This document shows, piece by piece, positions 58,095 to 64,000 of a stretch of DNA of 64,000 bases (position 1 is the stretch's first letter; each line of letters opens with the position of its first letter). The notes under the pieces are model-generated. The model was not told the DNA's origin and made no database searches. It was given only the letters and a program-made list of their open reading frames with translations. The translations under genes and the position numbers were made by a program. The stretch covers positions 3,038,001 to 3,102,000 of the forward strand of contig NZ_CP014782.1 in the NCBI RefSeq assembly GCF_002005305.1, read 5' to 3'. Source of the stretch: Shewanella psychrophila. Its GTDB lineage: Bacteria > Pseudomonadota > Gammaproteobacteria > Enterobacterales > Shewanellaceae.

Positions 58095-61000
58095 TCAAAG
58101 ACTCAACTTGTCCTCAATCACAGCAAGCTGCTTAGTCTGATACCAATGCTTTCTCAAACTTTGATAGAATTTTAGATCTAGCTTATCTTCTGTAGAGACT
58201 ATCAACAAAAAGTCACTATCATCATTAAGCAGCACTGTAATTCTCGTTTGTTGATCTAAGTCCTCTCCAAACTCCACCTTGAGATTTCTTACATCGACAA
58301 AATCAGCTGTAGCAACCTTAAGCTCGCCATCTTCTTCCCAATAAGAGAACACAGATGAATCGGTAAACCCGTTGCCATCTTCTTCGTAGCTGATGACACC
58401 ATCACTATAGAACATCAAGATATCTTCATTTTCCTTTATGATCTTATTGTCATTCATAAAGTCTATGTTGCTTTGCCAAACCTCACCGCCGCTCATGATC
58501 TTACCCGACGGGAAAACGGTTAGATCACTGCCAATATCGAAGAGTATCCAGGGAATAAAGAGCAATGAAACCACTGTGTGGCGTATTTTCCAGGCTGAAT
58601 TATCAATATAGGCTTCAGAGTTTCTGCCATTGAGCTTAATGATATAATTTATCAAAGGAAACAAGAGTATTGGTGTAGCTAACACACCAGCTAGATACCA
58701 ATCATCTGAATTATACGCGTAATTAGCAATGAAGAAGATAATTGCAGCCACGACACCAAAGCTCATTGGCATAATGCGATTTCTGCTATACCTCTCCTTA
58801 CTGTCATCGACTAAATGGGAAAATAAACCGTAGTACCAAAACGGACTAAAAATCCCTCTGGCGATAGGCATTATCCCTAGCTGCTCGGTCTGATTAATAT
58901 ACTTCCAGTTCCTATACATCCAATAACTAATGTATAGGCCACCCGTAGAAAGTGACAAAAAGAACAGTTTACGTCTTGAAACTGGATAATACTTTTCATC
59001 GGGATACTCGAGCCGGCTTTTTGAATCAAAACGCCAAGTTACAATGGCGTATATTAGACCTAAGCTATAAAGCAACACGCAAAGTAAAATCAGTTTATCT
59101 TTTTTATCAAGAGTATCGCCTACAACGGACTCTGACACACTTGTTTCACTCACTGCAGGAGTACTTCCTTCACCATAGGTCATCACAGAGTAGTACAGCG
59201 AGTCTTCAATCTTATTAATTGAGCTAATGTAGTCACCAACATTCATCGCAGCGATATACTCAACTTTAGACTCATAATTAAACGTCAGCGTTAACGTTTT
59301 CTCTGCATCGTCGAAGTTGGATGTAAAGTTATAGATGAAATACGGGTTACTCTCCGTTATCGTTTCATTAGGAAACTGCCAATCTCCGTTTGAGACCTTT
59401 ATATGGATCTTATGAGTGATTTTATTAGGATATCGGGTGGAAAATGGTGATTGTCGATTGGAATTTGTTGGCTTTTCCAAGGCATTCTGGATCGAATAAC
59501 TAACAAAATTGATATTAAAATCAGCCCCATCAGGCTGCCATGCATTATCTATCTGATAAGCTTCTTGTGTGTTAACGACCCCTGTTTGGCCATTGTCATC
59601 GATGATGAGTTTATTGGCCAATTTTATGCCAGAAAAATCTTTTCGATAGTAATCTTCATAACTAGTTTGAAGCGCTTTTAGCCCTATATCTTCGAGCTGA
59701 TAACGAAATGATTGAGCCCGCTCACCTTGATAGCGACTCTTAACAGATAATGATGCCCGCCCTTTAAAACCTGCACTTACATCGTAGGATTCAGTCAAGG
59801 TTAACAGTGACTTAGTTTTCCCAAGTCTGAGCGCAGTCAGATCGCTCTCCCCTGGTTTAATCACCAGCCCATGGTGATAATTGGCCTGAAAAATATCTTC
59901 TAGCGGCCCCTTTTGATAATTCATTGTAGGGTCTAACCAATACGTTAGCCCAAACACTTGTACTTTGGCGATAACATGATTAAACGCATTGAGCGATACA
60001 GGATGAGCTAGTAAGTCATGGCCATAATCTGTATTGACTAAAACCGGATAGGCGCTGATATCGAGTCCGTTAAGCAGCGCGATAAACAACATGACCTTGT
60101 CTTTACAGTCACCATAACGCCTGCTGAGCGTATCTTCAGCCAATGAAGGCTGGTGAGAATTAACTCCCATTTCAAGGCCTAAGTAACGGATCTGTTCTTG
60201 AACATAATTAAGCGCTAACATCACCCGCTTATTAGGGTCTCTAGTTTGTAACTTAATATCCTTAATGACTCGACTAACCTCTTCACCAGCCACTGATCGT
60301 TGGCTATAGAGCGGTATAGCCCAATCAACAACTTGCTCCCAGGAGTTCAATTCAGAAAAATAAACAGTAGCGAACGGGTTATACCAAGAGGGAGTGTTGC
60401 TATCCCGTATGAGTATAGGGCTATAAGTACCTACTATGACATATTCGATGTAAGCGTCATTATCTATAGTCAGCTTTCTCTTGATGACTGTATCTTGCAT
60501 ATTTTTGACATCAACATACAAAGGATGTTTTTTCCCCCAGAGCACTCTTAGGCTTTGGACATGAATGGGGAAAGACCACTGTAAAGCTCGCTGGAAGGAG
60601 AATATATTCTGATAGACAGGGTTGGCGCCACTAATAGAATAACTGTACTCGATAATGTCACCCACTCGCACATCATCTAAAATAATGTGAGCCGTCAAAC
60701 GTCCATCATAGAGCCCTTGTTCGATACGACCCTCTTGCTTTAACAAAGATATATTAGGATCTGATAGCTTATCTATGACTTCAGAATGTCGGATAATCTG
60801 CATGGAATGAAACGTCAGTGATTCATATAAAGGGTCAAAATCCACCTCTATCTGAGAGACTTTATCTAAACCTCTTTGATTAACCACTAACTGGCGTAGA
60901 CGCGTAAAACGAACTTGAGGGCTAGATTCATCAAGCTTTAATTGATTATCTACCAGCAAGTAATAGTTGCCAGAACCAATTTCTTCTACCGGGATATTAT

Positions 61001-61202
61001 CCGGTGTTGAAGCCTCCACTACCTGTACCCAAGCAGGAGCGGATTCAATTGCAAGGGTATACTCTGTCCCAGCGACTGACACTTGAGGCAGTAATAACAG
61101 CAGTAACATAGCCTGGAGATAACAGAATAAACGACGAGCTTGAGGCATGTGGCTTCTGTAGAAATGAATAGAAGTAATGATTGAAATAGACAAGATCAGC
61201 AT
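58095..61202 (-). CDS. Exported DUF3857/transglutaminase-like protein fused to a membrane domain
   Basis: About 1035 aa. Start uncertain: ATG at 61202 or the in-frame ATG at 61148 (MPQARRLFCYLQAMLLLLLL), which gives a normal signal peptide. Residues ~60-250 form DUF3857 (RFTRLRQLVVNQRG, DVRVGDIIEYSYSISG). A transglutaminase-like core follows with Cys in YGDCKDKVM, His in NAFNHVIA and Asp in YWLDPT. After a beta-rich region, about six hydrophobic segments (LILLCVLLYSLGLIYAIV, VVAAIIFFIANYA) and a C-terminal beta-rich soluble part (SDFLLIVSTEDKLDL) follow. The fusion to a membrane domain is not usual for DUF3857 proteins. Function unknown; periplasmic proteolysis or cross-linking is possible. 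Confidence 0.8.
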   Translation of the reverse strand: MLILSISIITSIHFYRSHMPQARRLFCYLQAMLLLLLLPQVSVAGTEYTLAIESAPAWVQVVEASTPDNIPVEEIGSGNYYLLVDNQLKLDESSPQVRFTRLRQLVVNQRGLDKVSQIEVDFDPLYESLTFHSMQIIRHSEVIDKLSDPNISLLKQEGRIEQGLYDGRLTAHIILDDVRVGDIIEYSYSISGANPVYQNIFSFQRALQWSFPIHVQSLRVLWGKKHPLYVDVKNMQDTVIKRKLTIDNDAYIEYVIVGTYSPILIRDSNTPSWYNPFATVYFSELNSWEQVVDWAIPLYSQRSVAGEEVSRVIKDIKLQTRDPNKRVMLALNYVQEQIRYLGLEMGVNSHQPSLAEDTLSRRYGDCKDKVMLFIALLNGLDISAYPVLVNTDYGHDLLAHPVSLNAFNHVIAKVQVFGLTYWLDPTMNYQKGPLEDIFQANYHHGLVIKPGESDLTALRLGKTKSLLTLTESYDVSAGFKGRASLSVKSRYQGERAQSFRYQLEDIGLKALQTSYEDYYRKDFSGIKLANKLIIDDNGQTGVVNTQEAYQIDNAWQPDGADFNINFVSYSIQNALEKPTNSNRQSPFSTRYPNKITHKIHIKVSNGDWQFPNETITESNPYFIYNFTSNFDDAEKTLTLTFNYESKVEYIAAMNVGDYISSINKIEDSLYYSVMTYGEGSTPAVSETSVSESVVGDTLDKKDKLILLCVLLYSLGLIYAIVTWRFDSKSRLEYPDEKYYPVSRRKLFFLSLSTGGLYISYWMYRNWKYINQTEQLGIMPIARGIFSPFWYYGLFSHLVDDSKERYSRNRIMPMSFGVVAAIIFFIANYAYNSDDWYLAGVLATPILLFPLINYIIKLNGRNSEAYIDNSAWKIRHTVVSLLFIPWILFDIGSDLTVFPSGKIMSGGEVWQSNIDFMNDNKIIKENEDILMFYSDGVISYEEDGNGFTDSSVFSYWEEDGELKVATADFVDVRNLKVEFGEDLDQQTRITVLLNDDSDFLLIVSTEDKLDLKFYQSLRKHWYQTKQLAVIEDKLSL

Positions 61203-61495
61203 CCTTTGCTGTTGAGAAACGAATATAGATTGTTACCAGTTCATACCATTCGCTGTTAGGCAGCCAATTTGGCATTAAAAGCAACATTCTATATGAAAAA
61301 CACCAACACATTAAAGCAACTTACACTCAACTAGACTTACATATGCTCAATTTTCCGCTAATTTGATTCATGCATTGTCTATGCACGCTTTGCACCATAG
61401 AAGGGATAACCTCGGAATATAGTTAAGAGTATTCAAAATGCTTTATCAAAATTCAGTACCATGAGATTTACTAACCCAGCTTGTCTGAACCTGAA

Positions 61496-61927
61496 TTACC
61501 AGGAGTCTACGTAAAAACGAGCAGTTCTGGCTTCAGCCGTGGTGCAATCGGTGATATGGATCAATTCGGCCAGGGTGATGTTGGGGTTATCAGTGATCAT
61601 GCGCGCTAATTTGGCCTCCAAAGGTTCTAGTTTGTCAGCATGATCAAGCAAAGCGGTTTCAATTTTTTGAATAAGGTAACGAAATTCACCAGCTTCCTTT
61701 TTCAGATGTTCCGTTTTCAATCCTGCGGTTTCTGCCTGCACTGTTTTTAAGTGAGCGCTAAAAGATTGAATCTTGATAGCTCCACCAGAGATCTTCCAGT
61801 TTCTAGAACGACGGACACGCTTAAGCTCGCAGTGATATTGCAATGCAATTGATTTAGCTTGATTGACCTCTTCCCTTCCAATTCGATGAATCAGGGAGGG
61901 AAGTGAGATAGTGATAGTTTCGTTCAT
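61496..61927 (-). CDS. Small RRF_GI-like protein
   Basis: 143 aa. The N-terminus TITISLPSLIHRIGREEVNQ and ELKRVRRSRNWKISG resemble the ribosome recycling factor family protein (RRF_GI) of Vibrio and Shewanella. A long helical middle (LKTEHLKKEAGEFRYLIQKI) is followed by a C-terminal helix-turn-like segment (NPNITLAELIHITDCTTAEA). The RRF_GI name is from sequence similarity in annotations only; no ribosome role has been shown for it here. Monocistronic. Confidence 0.6.
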   Translation of the reverse strand: MNETITISLPSLIHRIGREEVNQAKSIALQYHCELKRVRRSRNWKISGGAIKIQSFSAHLKTVQAETAGLKTEHLKKEAGEFRYLIQKIETALLDHADKLEPLEAKLARMITDNPNITLAELIHITDCTTAEARTARFYVDSW

Positions 61928-62058
61928 AGCGGTGAATAGTTTACTTTGATCCTATTTAACCGAGTAAAACCTGACATAGGAAACACCATTGGGCTTCTGC
62001 CTTAAATTAAATTCTGGAAAACCTTATTATGGCAATCTAGATTAAGCTTAGACTGTAG

Positions 62059-62610
62059 CTATTCAGGCTTCTTTATTACATTTTCCAGCTTAGCACCGCA
62101 ATGAGCACATTGATGTAAGTTCATCTGTATAGAGCGACCATCTGGCCCGGTTGCCATATGAAGGCATGCAGGGCAGCGAGTCCAGCGATATAAACCAAAA
62201 ACGTAATAGAATATACCTAAGAAGATGATCAATAGTCCCGATGAAAAATACGGTATCTTGGTAATAAAAAACAGTACCGTTAAACTGACACCAATAACAG
62301 CTATGACCGCGCAAACCTTAAAGTGTTTTCGCATTCGAATCATGTTAGCTTGATAAATGTCGGCGAAGTTTTCATCGAGCCGATCTAATGGGTGATGTTC
62401 TTTACCTGTTAACAAAGTAAAAAGCGCATGAGAAAAAATAAGCCCGCCAACAGCAAAGGGAATACCAATAACATAAACAGCCAAACTTTGACTATTATTC
62501 TCCCCAATTAAGCTTTCTAGCGTTAATTGCACCACAAAGCCCGCAGCAGCAATTAGCCAACCAATAAAAGCCTGCTTCTTAACTTCTTTTCCATCATAGA
62601 TCTTGTTCAT
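62059..62610 (-). CDS. Four-helix membrane protein with C-terminal zinc ribbon
   Basis: 183 aa. Four hydrophobic segments (FIGWLIAAAGFVVQLTLESL; LAVYVIGIPFAVGGLIFSH; VCAVIAVIGVSLTVLFFI; LLIIFLGIFYYVFGLYRW) are followed by a short cytoplasmic tail with two CxxC pairs (TRCPACLHMA; HQCAHCGAKL) that form a zinc ribbon. No family is recognised. It lies on the minus strand between the RRF_GI-like gene and the TerC-family gene, with gaps of about 130 and 215 bp. Confidence 0.7.
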   Translation of the reverse strand: MNKIYDGKEVKKQAFIGWLIAAAGFVVQLTLESLIGENNSQSLAVYVIGIPFAVGGLIFSHALFTLLTGKEHHPLDRLDENFADIYQANMIRMRKHFKVCAVIAVIGVSLTVLFFITKIPYFSSGLLIIFLGIFYYVFGLYRWTRCPACLHMATGPDGRSIQMNLHQCAHCGAKLENVIKKPE

Positions 62611-62774
62611 TTTATGTTTTCACTAACAAACCCCTCTTAATTTTTACACATCAGAGAGATTCAGCATAGATATATAAACCTTCTATACCTCATTGAGATG
62701 AGATCACATCTGTCTCCATCACGTTCTGTTAGATTTTACTGTGCCAGACACTGTTAGCTTTAAAATACGCCAAT

Positions 62775-62806
62775 AAAAAAGGAGTGGTCTTAACCACTCC
62801 TTTTTT
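62775..62806 (-). terminator. Terminator of the TerC-family gene
   Basis: AAAAAAGGAGTGGT / ACCACTCCTTTTTT, a perfect 14-bp stem with a 4-nt loop, 20 bp past the stop, usable in both directions. Confidence 0.9.
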
Positions 62807-62825
62807 GCAATAGCATCGCCTTTAA

Positions 62826-63635
62826 TTAGGCTCCTATTAAATTATTCACAGTCATCGTTTTACGTTTAGCTGTCGCTTTACGCTTAAACTTAGCCTTAAG
62901 CTTGCTCTTAATCAGCAATGGCTTTCTCTGCTTCTTTTTTAACAGAACATGGCAAATCTCAGTGATTAAACCAAATGCCATCGCAAAATAGACATAACCT
63001 TTATTAACGTGCAAACCAAAACCTTCTGCTATCAATAGTCCACCTAATAACACCAAGAACAGCAGCGCCAAGGTTTTAAAGCCTGGATAAACTAAAATCA
63101 GATGAGTGATCTTGCCAGCTATCAATACCATCACTACCGCAGAAGATAAAATGGCCGCAACCATAATAGGCACTTCACTGGTGAGTCCCACGGCGGTGAT
63201 CACTGAATCCATCGAAAATACCGCATCAACTGCGATAATCTGCAATAAAATAACCACTAACCCCGTTTTAGCATAATTAGATTGATTCACTTCCGTATGA
63301 CTCACTAACCAAGACCAAAGCTCCTTTAAGCTTTTGAGTAGTAAAAATAGACCACCAAAGATCAGAATTAAATCACTACCGGTAAAGGCCATGTCGGCGA
63401 TTGAAAATACCGGCTTAGTTAATGTCATTATCCAGGAGATTGAGAAAACCAAACCAATACGAGAAATAACGGCTAAAGATATGCCTAAATTTCGCGCCAA
63501 CTTGCGCTTCTCTTGCGGTAGGCGCTCACAAAGCACCGATATAAATACCAAATTATCGACGCCTAAGACTATTTCCAACGCAAATAATGTTGCAAATACA
63601 ACCCAAGTCTCAGGCAATAAGAAGAGTTCTAACAT
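62826..63635 (-). CDS. TerC-family membrane protein (YgdQ-like)
   Basis: 269 aa, about seven to eight hydrophobic segments. The family signature Asp-containing helices are clear: EIVLGVDNLVFISVLCERLP near residue 20 and IIAVDAVFSMDSVITAVGL near residue 135. It resembles E. coli YgdQ/YoaE-type TerC proteins, linked to metal (Mn2+) export or co-translational metalation of secreted proteins. A basic C-terminal tail (LKAKFKRKATAKRKTM) is unusually Lys/Arg-rich. Own terminator. Confidence 0.9.
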   Translation of the reverse strand: MLELFLLPETWVVFATLFALEIVLGVDNLVFISVLCERLPQEKRKLARNLGISLAVISRIGLVFSISWIMTLTKPVFSIADMAFTGSDLILIFGGLFLLLKSLKELWSWLVSHTEVNQSNYAKTGLVVILLQIIAVDAVFSMDSVITAVGLTSEVPIMVAAILSSAVVMVLIAGKITHLILVYPGFKTLALLFLVLLGGLLIAEGFGLHVNKGYVYFAMAFGLITEICHVLLKKKQRKPLLIKSKLKAKFKRKATAKRKTMTVNNLIGA

Positions 63636-64000
63636 GATAATTTAAGCTCCATATAAAGACAGCTTATTAACAGTGTCAGTCGACTTCGTGGGTCATCCAT
63701 TTTGATTTTAAAACCTATAAGTAATTAATGAACTTAAATTAGAACATCAATCTTAAAACCTGACAATAGAGCAAATCTATTCAGTTATACGCTTTATAGC
63801 ACCTTATACGAAAATCATACATCACCACTCAGAAAGTTAAAGCAATTATCTTTATTTACAACTAGATACGTGATCATTAACTTAAGATAACTGATGGATT
63901 AATTAACGTTAAGGATAAGTTTAGGTATATTTTGGCCACTTAAAACAAGATTTAAGTACGCAGTCAATCACAGGGAGATAACATGGGGCACAGTTAATCA
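63636..64000. other. Intergenic region at the right edge
   Basis: About 365 bp, A+T-rich. No gene is seen. It contains the promoter side of the TerC-family gene and probably the start region of a gene beyond the window. Confidence 0.4.

Noticed and set aside
1..64000. CRISPR arrays, tRNA and rRNA genes, prophage
   Set aside because: No regularly spaced direct repeats with spacers, no tRNA cloverleaf or rRNA-like stretch, and no phage structural genes were seen.

Overview
The window looks like chromosomal DNA of a marine gammaproteobacterium, most likely Shewanella (order Alteromonadales). Supporting signs are an ispB / rplU-rpmA / obgE block, mdh divergent from argR, a DUF3718 protein, NorR-NnrS-Hmp nitric oxide genes, TAXI-type TRAP transport, a DUF3857 transglutaminase-like protein, and many short intergenic repeats. 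No rRNA or tRNA gene was seen. Genus is inferred from gene content; no database search was possible.

Layout. 1-5 kb: a short-chain dehydrogenase, an exported dienelactone-hydrolase-like protein and a LysR regulator divergent from an aldehyde dehydrogenase. 5-11.4 kb: an HD hydrolase, a TAXI/TRAP transporter, a peptidase-M19-like protein lacking its usual first metal ligands, and a metallophosphoesterase. 11.9-15.4 kb: an aspartate:alanine antiporter and aspartate 4-decarboxylase operon behind a perfect CRP-type site. 15.6-20.5 kb: two ABC/SMC-type ATPases and a repeat-rich zone. The second ATPase (RloC/PrrC-like) has the boundaries of an integron gene cassette, with a 101-bp attC-like site 17 bp after its stop and a matching 7-bp core site upstream of its start. 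Around it lie copies of a roughly 220-bp dispersed repeat whose stems covary, as expected of a structured RNA.

20.5-26 kb: a PH-domain protein and two secreted proteases (M28 and M4) with the same PKD / carbohydrate-binding tail. 26.5-34 kb: rlhA, a cupin, then the nitric oxide module. norR is divergent from a small membrane protein, nnrS and hmp; the intergenic region has two GAGTCAATWTGACTC palindromes and a sigma-54 (GG-N10-GC) promoter. 34-39.4 kb: two PH-domain membrane proteins, a DUF924 protein, an AraC/GyrI-like regulator and a decayed DUF924 fragment. Tandem arrays with a 7-nt period of TAG follow several genes here.

39.4-47.5 kb is housekeeping: DUF3718, folA, yjjPB, obgE, rpmA, rplU, ispB, mdh, argR and a cupin. 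47.8-54.5 kb has a chemotaxis receptor, a cold-shock protein, a duplicated small exported protein whose second copy is broken by an IS256-family insertion and a frameshift, a DMT transporter and a small membrane protein. 54.6-63.6 kb has an unrecognised 883-aa protein, a decayed small lipoprotein gene, a large exported transglutaminase-like membrane protein, a small RRF_GI-like protein, a zinc-ribbon membrane protein and a TerC-family protein.

The most unusual signals are the lone integron-like cassette carrying a nuclease-type ATPase, the covarying dispersed repeats beside it, the 7-nt periodic TAG arrays, and the duplicated small exported protein locus with its conserved leader.
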